From contig CCMH01000009.1 in the NCBI GenBank assembly GCA_000751595.1, forward strand, positions 186,001 through 250,000: a stretch of DNA of 64,000 nt, read 5' to 3'. The notes under the pieces are model-generated. The model did no database searches. It was not told the origin of the DNA and saw nothing but the letters and a program-made list of their open reading frames with translations. A program made the translations under genes and the position numbers. The stretch comes from Weeksella massiliensis. GTDB lineage: Bacteria > Bacteroidota > Bacteroidia > Flavobacteriales > Weeksellaceae. Below are positions 18,633-28,100 of the stretch, piece after piece (the first letter of the stretch is position 1; the number at the start of each line of letters is the position of its first letter).

Positions 18633-19598
18633 ATGAAGAAAATTCTAACAACCCTTGTGATCGGTTTTGGTTCTCTGTTGCAGCATGCAGAAGCGCAACA
18701 ATCTCTACCGTATTATAATCATTATTTGGTGACCGATAAAATGTTGATTAATCCCTCGTATGCTGGTCAAAACCCTGAGTATATCAGCATCAATGCAAGC
18801 AACAGAAATCAATGGGACGATTTGCCAAATAGCCCAAGAACCCAAACCATTAGTGCGCATGCAACGGTCATCGATCGTTTAGCAATAGGGACGTATTTCT
18901 TCAACGACCGAAATGGAGCTACCAAAATGAGCGGTTTCAATATGACGGCTGCTTATCATATTCCGGTTCAAGATTCTCGTGGGCACAATGAGTTGCAAGA
19001 TGTGGTATCTTTCGGACTTGGGGCTTCGTATTTCAATCAATCGTTCGATTTGTCAGACGTGGTGGTCAATGATCCTAACGATCCTTTGCTCAACAATGAT
19101 CGCTACAATACGTTTATGATGAATTTAGGAATTTCTTTCCGTTACGCGAATTTCTTCGGAGGCGTTTCGGTACTCGACATTCCGATTGATAATAATCTCT
19201 ATTATGTTAATAATTTCGAGCCGCTCCCAACAACCTATTATCTCAATTTAGGATACGAATGGTACCTCACAGAAGGCATCAATTTGCAACCCTCTATTGT
19301 GTACAACACCAACGCGAATCGTTATAGTGGTTTGGATGCGAATCTTATTGCGCATTTCGGGTTTGGAGATCGTGAACAAGGCCTCGATGTTGGGTTATCG
19401 TACAAGCAAGGCATGTCCAAAGATTATAAAGATCCTTTGTTTGTTTCGCCCATCGTGAAGGTGAAAATAGGCTCGTTAAAAGCCGGAATGTCGTATGATA
19501 TTGGCTTATCGGACTTCCAAGTTGACGGTCGTAAAAATGGATTTTTATTCAGTTTAGGTTTGGATCTAAGCAATCCACTGAACCCAGATTTCCGTTAA
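18633..19598 (+). CDS. PorP/SprF family T9SS membrane protein, 321 aa
   Basis: Signal peptide ending AEAQ, then the family hallmark 'LPYYNHYLVTDKMLINPSYAG' region near the N-terminus and an outer-membrane beta-barrel with many aromatic strands ('FFNDRNGATKMSGFNMTAAYH'). PorP/SprF proteins sit in the outer membrane and assist export or attachment of type B T9SS cargo to the rotating or sliding surface machinery. It is the second gene of a two-gene operon with the type B protein. The nearby - strand genes converge on it with only six bases between stops and no obvious terminator. Confidence 0.95.
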   Translation: MKKILTTLVIGFGSLLQHAEAQQSLPYYNHYLVTDKMLINPSYAGQNPEYISINASNRNQWDDLPNSPRTQTISAHATVIDRLAIGTYFFNDRNGATKMSGFNMTAAYHIPVQDSRGHNELQDVVSFGLGASYFNQSFDLSDVVVNDPNDPLLNNDRYNTFMMNLGISFRYANFFGGVSVLDIPIDNNLYYVNNFEPLPTTYYLNLGYEWYLTEGINLQPSIVYNTNANRYSGLDANLIAHFGFGDREQGLDVGLSYKQGMSKDYKDPLFVSPIVKVKIGSLKAGMSYDIGLSDFQVDGRKNGFLFSLGLDLSNPLNPDFR

Positions 19599-19604
19599 AC
19601 GATT

Positions 19605-20459
19605 TTAATTTTCTTTTTCGGTAGGAGGGGTTTCGGTAGGATGATTCTCTGTCGTCGATTCGGGAATTTTCTCCAATACCAATCGTCTGTAAATCGTCGA
19701 GAAGCGAATCAATTTCTCCATGATGGTTAAATAATTTCCATTCTCGACATCTCGACTCATACCCGAATTGGCATACGTATATTCGATAAAATCATTGATT
19801 TTGTACGACGGTATTTTTAGGTCATTGGTAAAATAATCATCTCCAAAATACTTTCGGATACTCAAGCGTCTATCAGCTTTGGCTTCGTATTCTAAGGTTG
19901 CTTTTCTTTTGCGCATATCGCCCGAAAGCACGTCGTAAATCCTACCAACATCTAATCGCGTAAGCGAAATATCTCCTTTCAAGAAACCAGCTTTCAGTGC
20001 CGATGTATCCCGAATCGGGTTGATATCTGGATTAACACCCAATTGTTTGTAGAGTTTGGTAACCTCATCGGTTCGTTTTCCGGCTTTCACATCTTTGGTA
20101 AGTATTCCGGTAAGATTGGCAGTGATCAGGGCGGTTTGTAATTCGATAACATTGATGTTGAGGTGGATAACAACCAAGTTTTTGGCAAATAAATCAGCTG
20201 AAAGTTTTATTTTTCGGTTTTCGTAATAATCTGATTTTAAATCCAAAACATCACCTTCTTTCGCTCGGATAGAAAAGTTCCCCGCAAAATTACTGATGGC
20301 AATTTCTTTTGTGCGCAGATTACTTACATATACGCCTTCTGCCATTTCACCGTCCGGGTCGAGGATAATATTGCCATGCACCCATTTCTCGGCTTGCTGA
20401 CCAAATAAGCCACTCCCGAAAAGCATGAAAAAAATTAACCAAAGGTATCTATACAACAT
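19605..20459 (-). CDS. Exported protein with carboxypeptidase-like regulatory domain, 284 aa (paralog A)
   Basis: Signal peptide ending GLFGQ. Residues about 25-110 form a CarboxypepD_reg-like beta sandwich ('GVYVSNLRTKEIAISNFAG', then 'FSIRAKEGDVLDLKSDYYE'). The second half is alpha-rich and ends in a Thr/Glu/Pro-rich tail. The motif 'DYFTNDLKIPSYKINDFIEY' is shared with the upstream neighbour, so these are tandem paralogs. The C-terminal tail carries two copies of the GGTAGGA word (19620 and 19635 on +), so part of this tail may exist because of that DNA motif. The function of the family is unknown to me. Confidence 0.82.
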   Translation of the reverse strand: MLYRYLWLIFFMLFGSGLFGQQAEKWVHGNIILDPDGEMAEGVYVSNLRTKEIAISNFAGNFSIRAKEGDVLDLKSDYYENRKIKLSADLFAKNLVVIHLNINVIELQTALITANLTGILTKDVKAGKRTDEVTKLYKQLGVNPDINPIRDTSALKAGFLKGDISLTRLDVGRIYDVLSGDMRKRKATLEYEAKADRRLSIRKYFGDDYFTNDLKIPSYKINDFIEYTYANSGMSRDVENGNYLTIMEKLIRFSTIYRRLVLEKIPESTTENHPTETPPTEKEN

Positions 20460-20546
20460 AGGTAAACGTAAGAATGAAACAACTAAAATATTCAGATTTT
20501 TTGCAATGCAAGCTATGATTCTTAAAATTATGAAAATATTAGGATT

Positions 20547-21341
20547 CTATTTGCCTGTTTCTTGCAATTCGTTGAGATATTTCGGAGCGTATTCTTCAAG
20601 AATCAAACCAATATCAAAATACCGTTCTGGGTTAACCATATCTTTGATGTTCGTTCTCTGAATGGTGTAAGCAATGAAGTTTTCTATTTTCTCTTCCGGA
20701 ATTTTCAGTTCATTGGTAAAATAATCATTCGGGAAATAATCTTTTATTTTTGTTGTAAAATAAGCTTCATTTTCATAAAAATCTAAGTTCCTTTTTTTGC
20801 GGTAATAACCATTCAAATGCCCGATGACTTCAACTGGTTTCAAAATCTGTCCGACCTGAAATTTATACAAATCTTTTTTATCTCTGACCACTTTTGGTAG
20901 AGCTTCTTTGTACGATTTTTGTCGGATTCCTAAACTCCGATACAGATAGGTCATATCCGATTCATCGGCAAAACGATCCAAACGAAGAGGACTTACCAAG
21001 GCTGTGTTGAGTTCGATGACTTCGACATTCATATGCACTTCTGCGTACGCTCGCGCATACAAGTCAGGGTGCACAATAATTTGTCGACTTACCAAGCCAA
21101 GTCCGTCGAATTGTATTGTATCGCCAATTTTGGCAAACGTTGTAAATTGACCTTTTTCGTTGGTTTTGCTCGAGGTTTTAGAACGAAGATTGAAGACGCT
21201 GATGCCTTCTGCCGAGTCTTCTTCTTCGCCATCGATGAAGATTTTACCGTTGATTGTTTTCATTTGAGCAAATTGTGCTTTCCCGACAAACAAGCCAAAA
21301 AATAATAAAGAAAGAAAAAAGTAAAATGTCTTCATTCGCAT
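20547..21341 (-). CDS. Exported protein with carboxypeptidase-like regulatory domain (paralog B)
   Basis: The frame opens at 21365, but the signal peptide begins at MRMKTFYFF (21341) or MKTFYFF (21335); I use 21341. After a signal peptide ending GKAQ, a CarboxypepD_reg-like domain ('GISVFNLRSKTSSKTNEKG') is followed by an alpha-rich part with 'DYFTNELKIPEEKIENFIAY', matching paralog A. It is upstream of paralog A on the same strand with an 87-base gap. The duplication is old: only the key motifs remain alike. The C-terminal tail found in paralog A is missing. Confidence 0.82.
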   Translation of the reverse strand: MRMKTFYFFLSLLFFGLFVGKAQFAQMKTINGKIFIDGEEEDSAEGISVFNLRSKTSSKTNEKGQFTTFAKIGDTIQFDGLGLVSRQIIVHPDLYARAYAEVHMNVEVIELNTALVSPLRLDRFADESDMTYLYRSLGIRQKSYKEALPKVVRDKKDLYKFQVGQILKPVEVIGHLNGYYRKKRNLDFYENEAYFTTKIKDYFPNDYFTNELKIPEEKIENFIAYTIQRTNIKDMVNPERYFDIGLILEEYAPKYLNELQETGK

Positions 21342-21386
21342 GTGTTTACTCGAAAGTAAGAACAATCTTCGATTAAAATCGATTTG

Positions 21387-22256
21387 TTAATGTTTTTGTG
21401 ATTTTCGGACTCCAAGTTTTTCTAAGATTTTATGCCAACGATATTGTCGGATAAATTGTTCTTCTTCACGATTTACCATTTTAGGAAGTTGTGCATTTTT
21501 TGCACCGAAATAACCTTGTAAATATCGAAAAAAATACAAAGGTTTTCGTTTGTTTAAGGCTAATTTCAAGGCAGCAATTGTCGTGATCCAAAAACCATAA
21601 CCCAAGGTATAATAAGCGCCACCTTGCTTGAGCAAAGCATCGGGTTGATAATTTGCGCCAGTAGGTTTCAGGTGTTTTACTTTCAGGTTTGTCAGAGTAT
21701 AGACGTCCCAATTGTGGTATTTGGCCAATAATTCGTCAACGGTATCCCAACCCATTTGCGGACGCAAACCTCCGATTGCATCATAAACTTCTTTCCGGTA
21801 GGATTTGAAAGCTCCCCGCACATGATCCGGATCGGTTAATTGTTCTAATTGCCATTGATTGTTTTTCTCTATATAGGCATGGCCGCCCAAAATACCTGCT
21901 TTCGGATTATGCGAAAATTCGTTTACAATCTGTTCGAAATAATTCAGTGGTAAATCCAGATCAGCATCCAATTTTACCAAAATATCGTACGGTTTGGTAA
22001 GATGAGGCAAACCGGCCAAAAAAGCCAAAATCACTTTGCTTCCTGGTTGATGCTCGGCTTTCGAAGTTCGATTAACCAACCGAATCCAAGGAAAATCGCG
22101 AGCAAATTGCTCAACAATGGTTGGCGTTTTATCACTCGAATGATCGTTGACCACAATAACTTCTGTCGGTAAAACGCTTTGCTTGGTCAGCGATTGTAAG
22201 GTAATCCCGATAAAAGCTTCTTCGTTATGAGCAGGAATAATAACCGAATAATTCAC
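21387..22256 (-). CDS. Family 2 glycosyltransferase, 289 aa, GTG start
   Basis: GT-A fold: N-terminal YSVIIPAHNEEAFIG, then the VVNDHSSDKT nucleotide-binding segment and the metal-binding KLDADLDL near residue 97. 'GWDTVDELLAKYHN' is the acceptor-side region. It transfers a sugar from a nucleotide donor to an unknown envelope acceptor. The start is GTG (22254-22256), the only start that keeps the conserved beta-strand. It abuts the stop of the upstream methyltransferase with no gap, which suggests translational coupling. The protein is cytoplasmic, with at most one weak hydrophobic segment. Confidence 0.92.
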   Translation of the reverse strand: MNYSVIIPAHNEEAFIGITLQSLTKQSVLPTEVIVVNDHSSDKTPTIVEQFARDFPWIRLVNRTSKAEHQPGSKVILAFLAGLPHLTKPYDILVKLDADLDLPLNYFEQIVNEFSHNPKAGILGGHAYIEKNNQWQLEQLTDPDHVRGAFKSYRKEVYDAIGGLRPQMGWDTVDELLAKYHNWDVYTLTNLKVKHLKPTGANYQPDALLKQGGAYYTLGYGFWITTIAALKLALNKRKPLYFFRYLQGYFGAKNAQLPKMVNREEEQFIRQYRWHKILEKLGVRKSQKH

Positions 22257-22784
22257 TTAGATTGGATTTTTACGTTCTGCGTAAACCGCATAATATCGAG
22301 GATAGAAATACCGAAGAATCGGACGAATGCCAATTTTTTTTGCAGGATGCGTCCACTGATGACGATGTTTGATTTCCCAACCAGATTTTTCTAAAAGAAA
22401 ATCAAATTGCCAAGGTTCGAACTCATGATAATGTACATCTCGTTCGTCTTTTTTATTGCGATAAGCGGGCGAAAACCAAAGCTTCAGAGGAACAGAAACC
22501 AAAAGTTTGTTGGCAGGTAAATGAGTAAGAACGCCCATCGGATTCACCAAATGTTCGAGGATTTCTAAGGCGGTAACAAATTCTACGTCGTGGTTTTGCA
22601 ATACTTCTGGATGATAATCGAGATCCTCTCCTTGCGTATTTTCTACCGAGTAACCGTTTTCTTTCATCACTTGAGAAAAAGGATTTTCTACTCCGACATC
22701 AAGAATTTTCGTGCCTTTTGGGGCGAATTTTGTTAATAACTTCAGGGTTTCGTTGTATCTTTTTTCTGGATATATTTTGTACAT
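22257..22784 (-). CDS. Class I SAM-dependent methyltransferase, 175 aa
   Basis: Rossmann-type methyltransferase: motif I KILDVGVENPFS is followed by 'EFVTALEILEHLVNP', a Methyltransf_11-like 'EHL' post-II motif. It is short and lacks a fused domain. The stop TAA is immediately followed by the GTG start of the glycosyltransferase, so the two are probably translated together and may modify the same glycan or lipid. A likely 53-aa gene lies 41 bases upstream on the same strand. The substrate is not predictable. Confidence 0.88.
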   Translation of the reverse strand: MYKIYPEKRYNETLKLLTKFAPKGTKILDVGVENPFSQVMKENGYSVENTQGEDLDYHPEVLQNHDVEFVTALEILEHLVNPMGVLTHLPANKLLVSVPLKLWFSPAYRNKKDERDVHYHEFEPWQFDFLLEKSGWEIKHRHQWTHPAKKIGIRPILRYFYPRYYAVYAERKNPI

Positions 22785-22825
22785 CGATTAATTTTTAGTT
22801 AGGTGGTGAATCGAATGTAAAGATA

Positions 22826-22987
22826 CTACGCTCGGATAAATTCGGGCATTTTTGGCGAAAATATTTTTTGATGAACTTCCTTTTTATAGATAGGATGTTT
22901 TTTGGGGATGTAAAATCGTAAATAGTCGTCAGGATAAAACTCTTCCTTTGTTGGTTGATTTTCGGATTGATTGCGCAAGGATTTCAT
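22826..22987 (-). CDS. Probable small protein, 53 aa, unknown function
   Basis: An ATG-started frame of 54 codons ends in TAG 41 bases before the methyltransferase. The product is highly charged, with no signal or membrane helix: MKSLRNQSENQPTKEEFY at the start, 'YIPKKHPIYKKEVHQ' in the middle, 'PEFIRA' at the end. The codons look like real flavobacterial coding sequence. The start codon is embedded in the recurrent word GGTAGGATG. It could be a small regulator or binding partner of the downstream enzymes. Without homologs I cannot exclude chance. Confidence 0.5.
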   Translation of the reverse strand: MKSLRNQSENQPTKEEFYPDDYLRFYIPKKHPIYKKEVHQKIFSPKMPEFIRA

Positions 22988-23043
22988 CCTACCAATTCAC
23001 CTACTGAAAATAAAAATATCGCGAAGAATTGTATCATTTTGAG

Positions 23044-23051
23044 TATTTTTG
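23044..23051 (+). promoter_or_regulatory. -7 box (TATTTTTG) before the YopX-like gene
   Basis: Exact TAnnTTTG, only four bases before the ATG at 23056. If used, the transcript would be almost leaderless or start inside the gene, so the match may be fortuitous. Confidence 0.3.
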
Positions 23052-23055
23052 TGGA

Positions 23056-23448
23056 ATGAAGTATTATAGACTTAGAAAAAATGATCGGGTGATGGGCTAT
23101 GCAAAAGAGAATGTTTCGGTTGTCTATTACAAGGCCTATAACGATTTTCAGTGGTCGGAGAAGCAAATGGATTTTGATACTGTTGATCGAAGTATTGGGC
23201 TGAAAGATAAAAAACATAGACGAATCTACGAAGGTGATATTGTGCTGTATTATTTGAGTGAGTCTTTTGTAGAACGCAAAGGTTTGGTGAGGATAAATGA
23301 AGAAACGCAACAAGCCGAATTGGTCGATTTGCGTCAAGGATTTATTACGCCGATCAATGTAGAAAATTATAGTCTTTTCGAACATGAAAAATTAGAAGTT
23401 GTTTCGCATGCCTTTAGCAAAAACAATGAATTACGATTTGACTTTTAA
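23056..23448 (+). CDS. YopX-like domain protein, 130 aa
   Basis: I start at ATG 23056 (MKYYRLRKN) and not at the upstream TTG frame, which adds nine unrelated residues. The motif 'HRRIYEGDIVLYY' matches the core of YopX-type domains (usually 'IYEGDIV'), a small beta-rich fold first named from Bacillus phage SPbeta. Cytoplasmic, no membrane segment. It sits alone between the divergent small-gene/methyltransferase operon and fabI. Such genes are often phage-linked, but I see no other phage gene here. Function unknown. Confidence 0.65.
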   Translation: MKYYRLRKNDRVMGYAKENVSVVYYKAYNDFQWSEKQMDFDTVDRSIGLKDKKHRRIYEGDIVLYYLSESFVERKGLVRINEETQQAELVDLRQGFITPINVENYSLFEHEKLEVVSHAFSKNNELRFDF

Positions 23449-23497
23449 GATTTGTTAAACTTTTTTAAGTACATTTGAAACAAGAAAATATAAAACC

Positions 23498-24322
23498 ATG
23501 TCATACGGATTATTAAAAGGAAAAAAAGGAATCATCTTTGGTGCATTGGATAGCAATTCTATCGCTTGGAAGGTTGCTGAGCAATGCCATGCCGAAGGAG
23601 CAGAATTTATTTTAACCAACGCGCCGGTTGCCCTACGAATGGGACAATTGAATGCTTTGGCAGAAAAAACAAATTCAGACGTTATTCCGGCCGATGCAAC
23701 TTCTATGGAAGATTTAGGGAAGTTATTTGACGCTGCAGTGGAGAAATTCGGCAAAATTGATTTCATCTTACATTCTATCGGAATGAGTGTCAATGTGCGC
23801 AAAGGAAGAGAATACACCGACCTCAACTATGATTGGTTAACCAAAGGTTGGGATATTTCTGCAGTATCTTTTCATCGAATCATGAAAACTGCTTGGGACA
23901 GAGATTGCATGAACCGTGGCGGAAGTATTTTGGCGCTAACCTATATTGCGGCTCAACGTACGTTCCCGAACTACAACGATATGGCCGATAACAAAGCCTA
24001 TATGGAGTCGATTGCCCGTAGTTTTGGCTATTTCTGGGGTAAAGAAAAAGGAGTGCGCGTGAATACAATTTCTCAATCGCCAACCCCAACCACTGCTGGG
24101 CAAGGAGTGCAAGGTTTTGATGGTTTCATAACATATGCCGAGAAAGTTTCTCCGCTAGGAAACGCAACTGCGCAAGATTGTGCAAATTATTGTGTAGCGA
24201 TGTTCTCTGATTTGACCAAAATGGTAACGATGCAAAATCTTTTCCATGATGGTGGATACAGCAATACGGGAGTTTCTGCAGAAGTTATTCAGAAATTCGA
24301 GCCAACTGCTGATAACGAATAA
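23498..24322 (+). CDS. fabI: Enoyl-[acyl-carrier-protein] reductase (NADH)
   Basis: Short-chain dehydrogenase fold of FabI type. The N-terminal cofactor motif GIIFGALDSNSIAWKVA has the FabI pattern (GxxxxxSxA), followed by 'DFILHSIGMS' and the catalytic Tyr-x6-Lys in NYNDMADNKAYME. At 274 residues it matches FabI length. It performs the last reduction of each fatty-acid elongation cycle in the cytoplasm. Single-gene unit with a strong terminator after it. A TACATTTG box (23470-23477) lies 20 bases upstream of the ATG. Confidence 0.96.
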   Translation: MSYGLLKGKKGIIFGALDSNSIAWKVAEQCHAEGAEFILTNAPVALRMGQLNALAEKTNSDVIPADATSMEDLGKLFDAAVEKFGKIDFILHSIGMSVNVRKGREYTDLNYDWLTKGWDISAVSFHRIMKTAWDRDCMNRGGSILALTYIAAQRTFPNYNDMADNKAYMESIARSFGYFWGKEKGVRVNTISQSPTPTTAGQGVQGFDGFITYAEKVSPLGNATAQDCANYCVAMFSDLTKMVTMQNLFHDGGYSNTGVSAEVIQKFEPTADNE

Positions 24323-24341
24323 GTAAACAATTAGATACCAT

Positions 24342-24373
24342 AAAAAAATTCCGCCATCGAGCGGAATTTTTTT
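24342..24373. terminator. Terminator after fabI, bidirectional
   Basis: Perfect 13-base stem (24342-24354 with 24361-24373) built on ATTCCGC/GCGGAAT with A and T runs; loop of six bases. It also faces the end of the - strand DJ-1/PfpI gene. Confidence 0.9.
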
Positions 24374-24405
24374 ATTCAAAAGGTTGAATGATAAAGATTA
24401 TCTTT

Positions 24406-24942
24406 TTAGGATTCTTGTTTTAGTGCTTCTAAAATTGCACGGTTGAAACTCGATAAATCTTTGGGGGTTCTCGAGGTAATCAGATTACGATCAATCACCA
24501 CCGCCTGATCTAACCATAACGCACCTGCGTTCTCTAAATCTTTTCTGACAGAAGGATAAGATGTTAATTTCTTATCTTTCACAACGCCAGCATTTATCAA
24601 GGTTTGCGGTGCATGACAAATGGCAGCAACAGGTTTTCCGGCATCGGTAAAATCGCGGATAAGCTGCAAAGCATTTTCATTGAGGCGTAATTTATCGGGA
24701 TTGAGAACTCCACCTGGGAGAATCAAAGCATCATAACAAGAAATATTTATTTTTTCTTGATCAACATTGCGGTCCACTTGGTAGGTTTTTCCCCAATCGG
24801 TGTGGTCCCAAGATTTGATTGGTTCTAAGGTGGTGGAAATAATATCTACCTTAAAACCAGCATCTTCCATAACTTTTTTCGGCGAACTTAATTCTACTTC
24901 TTCAAATCCTTCTTCGGTTAAGATTGCTATTCGTTTATTCAT
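24406..24942 (-). CDS. DJ-1/PfpI family protein (class I glutamine amidotransferase-like), 178 aa
   Basis: Flavodoxin-like fold with the nucleophile elbow AICHAPQTL (Cys109, His110), preceded by 'ALILPGGVLNPDKLR' and an early Glu-rich segment EEGFEEVEL. This is the PfpI/YhbO branch, whose members act as cytoplasmic stress proteins, with chaperone, peptidase or deglycase activity reported. Length is normal for the branch. It is alone, with a 157-base upstream gap before the next promoter region. Substrate uncertain. Confidence 0.92.
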   Translation of the reverse strand: MNKRIAILTEEGFEEVELSSPKKVMEDAGFKVDIISTTLEPIKSWDHTDWGKTYQVDRNVDQEKINISCYDALILPGGVLNPDKLRLNENALQLIRDFTDAGKPVAAICHAPQTLINAGVVKDKKLTSYPSVRKDLENAGALWLDQAVVIDRNLITSRTPKDLSSFNRAILEALKQES

Positions 24943-25149
24943 TGTTTGGGGTTTTAGACTTAGGGTAATTTAGACCCTTTTACTTCGAAATTTGTACTAA
25001 TATATTGCTTTTGTCGGACAATGAGAAAAATAATAGGAGAAACAGAAAATATTTTTTTTATTGTGTTTTTAATAAAAGTTTAACTGTTTTAGGCCGACTT
25101 TGATAATAAAAATCATTGATATCGTAATGCTTAATCGATTGAACTCTCC

Positions 25150-25157
25150 TATTTTTG
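25150..25157 (+). promoter_or_regulatory. -7 box (TATTTTTG) before the cytochrome c maturation gene
   Basis: Exact TAnnTTTG match 17 bases upstream of the chosen ATG at 25175. It supports this start over the longer frame that would begin inside the promoter. Confidence 0.5.
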
Positions 25158-25174
25158 TATGTCAAAATTATAAA

Positions 25175-28100
25175 ATGGATAAGCTTCAAAAAATTCTATT
25201 TTCTACCCGAACCATGGCAGTTCTTTTGTTTCTCTACGCTGCTGCTATGGCGATTGCCACTTTTGTGGAAAATGATTACGATACTCTTACCGCAAAAATG
25301 TTGGTGTACGATGCCAAGTGGTTCGAGATTCTGATGATTTGGTTGATGGCACTTTTCATTGCCAACATCAAACGTTACAATTTATGGTCGTTTAAGAAAC
25401 TTCCGGTTTTGGTGTTTCACTTGGCGTTTTTGTTTATCTTTTTAGGAGGCGCAATTACGCGGTATATCTCTTTCGAAGGGCAAATGCCTATTGCAGAAGG
25501 TGAAACAACGAATGAAATTATTTCTGATAAATCGTACTTCAAGTTGATAATTGATGATGGTGAGCAACGAATGGCTTACGATAATCATGAGTATGCGATG
25601 ACTTATTTCGATAGAAAAGACAGTACGTCGTTTTTGTTGCGTCGTCATTTCGAGGGAAAATATCAGTTCAAAGATAAACTCGTTAAACTAAAAACTTTCG
25701 ATTATATCCCACATGCACTCGATACGATTGTGCGAACCGAAAAAGGTGAACGTATTCTCGAATTGGTTACAGTAGGAGAGGGAGGACGTCGTTCGGTTTT
25801 CATCAGAAGTGGTGAAGTTAAAAGTATCAATGGTGCTTTGGTGACCTTTAATCGTCCGATGGAAGGAACTATTCAGTTGAGAGAAGTCGATGGACAAATT
25901 CTAATCAAATCTCCTTTCGAAGGCGAATATGTTCAGATGCAAGGACAAGCAATTGGGCAAGTTACCGATGAAGAAAAATTTAAAGAAGGTGCCGGGAAAC
26001 TAACTTTCAATGTAGAAGAACCGTTAAAATACCGTTCATTATATTCGATTATGGATGCGCAATTTGTGGTGCCAGTTCCTCCGTTTACGGGAGAAGTTCA
26101 GTACCGTCAAGGATCAAAATTCAATCCGAATGAAGCCGAATTGCCTGGAGCTATCTATGCAGAAGTTTCGGTAGGAAATGAGCGCGATACCGTTGTTATT
26201 GTTGGCGGAAGAGGACAAACCAATTATACTGCAGACGCTAATCTTGGTGGGTTGAATATCTCGATGGGATACGGTTCTAAAATCGTAAAAACTCCTTTCA
26301 GTATTCGATTAGATGATTTTATCCTCGATCGTTATCCAGGATCCATCAACCCGTCTTCTTTCGAAAGTATGATTACGGTTATCGATGAAGGCAAAGAAAC
26401 TCCTCAACATATTTATATGAACAATGTGATGGATTATAAAGGATATCGTTTTTTCCAGGCGAGTTATTTCCCCGACGAGCAAGGAACCATCCTTTCTGTT
26501 AACCAAGATTGGTGGGGAACTAATGTTACCTATGTAGGATATTTCTTATTGTTTACCAGTATGTTTGTTACTTTATTTTGGAAGGGAACTCGTTTCTGGC
26601 AATTGAATTCTTTATTGAAAGGAATGCATCAGAAAAAAATGATTCTCTTGCCATTTTTCTTATTGAGTTTTTATGGCTTCGGTCAATTACCAAGTACAAC
26701 CGAAGGGAAAAGTGCACACGAATTAGAAGCGCCTCAAGATGTGCATACCGCAGAACACATGAAGGCTTTCCAGAAAGAAATGGATAACCCAAATGATTTG
26801 GTGAGCAAGGTAAAAATACCCAAAGAACACAGTGAAAAATTTGGACATTTATTGATTCAAGATATCGAAGGACGCATCAAACCAATCGATACACAAGCAT
26901 TGGACATTCTTCGAAAAATTTATAAAAAAGATAAATATTACGGGCTAAGTGCCAATCAATGGTTTATTGCGGTACAACTCGATCCTGCTTTTTGGGCAAA
27001 TGCGCCGTTGATCAAAGTGGATAATAAAGGTGGAAGTAAACTGAAAACGATTACCAAAGCCAACGATGATGGGTATACGTCTTTGATGAATCTTATCGAC
27101 CCGAAAACAACTCGTTTTGTGTTGGATGAGCAATACAATAAATCATTCTCTAAAAAACCAGCCGAGCGTTCTAAGTTTGATGATGAGGTGATCAATGTAA
27201 CCGAGCGTTTCAATATCTTAGACAACACCGCAAAGGGATACCAACTGAAAATTATTCCGGTACAAAATGATCCTTCAGAACGTTGGACTTCTTGGATATA
27301 TCAAGGTAAAGAAAATCCTGTCGAAATCGATACCATGGCACTCGGGATGTTGAGTGTTTATTTCAATATGGTTTCTAAAGGAATCGAAACGGGCGATTGG
27401 CGAGCAGCAGATAATGCAATCCATTACATTGATGAGTACCAACACAAATGGGGTAAAAATGTAATGCCATCTCCCAAAAAAGTAGAAATCGAAGTGATGT
27501 ACAACAAAGCAAACATTTTCTTTTGGATCATGATTGCTTACACAATTGTTGGGTCTGCTTTGGTTATTTTAGCATTTATTCAACTCTTTAGAGAATCGAA
27601 AGTATTACGCTATTTTACCAATTTCTTTATTGGGCTCACAGCAATTATTTTTATCATTCAAGCCATAGGTTTAGGAGTTCGATGGTATCTCACCGGGCAT
27701 GCGCCTTGGTCGAATGGTTACGAAGCGATTGTCTTTATCTCGTGGGTTGGCGTATTGTCGGGCTTGTTGTTGCATAGAAACAGAAATGCATTCATTCCGG
27801 CAACCGGTGCAATGGTCGCTGTCATCATGATGGGATTTGCTCATGGTGGTTCTATGCTCGATCCGCAAATTACACCTTTGGTGCCGGTACTTAAATCGTA
27901 TTGGTTAATTGTTCACGTAGCTATTATCGTATCGAGTTATGGTTTCTTTGGTCTAAGTGCCGTTTTATCTTTATTCTCTTTGATCATCATGTTGTTCAAA
28001 CCGAATAAGAGAATAAAAATATCATTAAGAGAAATGGCTTATGTCAACGAAATATCACTTACGATTGGTTTGTTTCTCCTCACCGTTGGAACTTTCCTTG

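Noticed and set aside
22984-23385. 133-codon - strand frame opposite the YopX-like gene
   Set aside because: The + strand has a YopX-like motif; the - strand frame starts without context and overlaps the better small gene.
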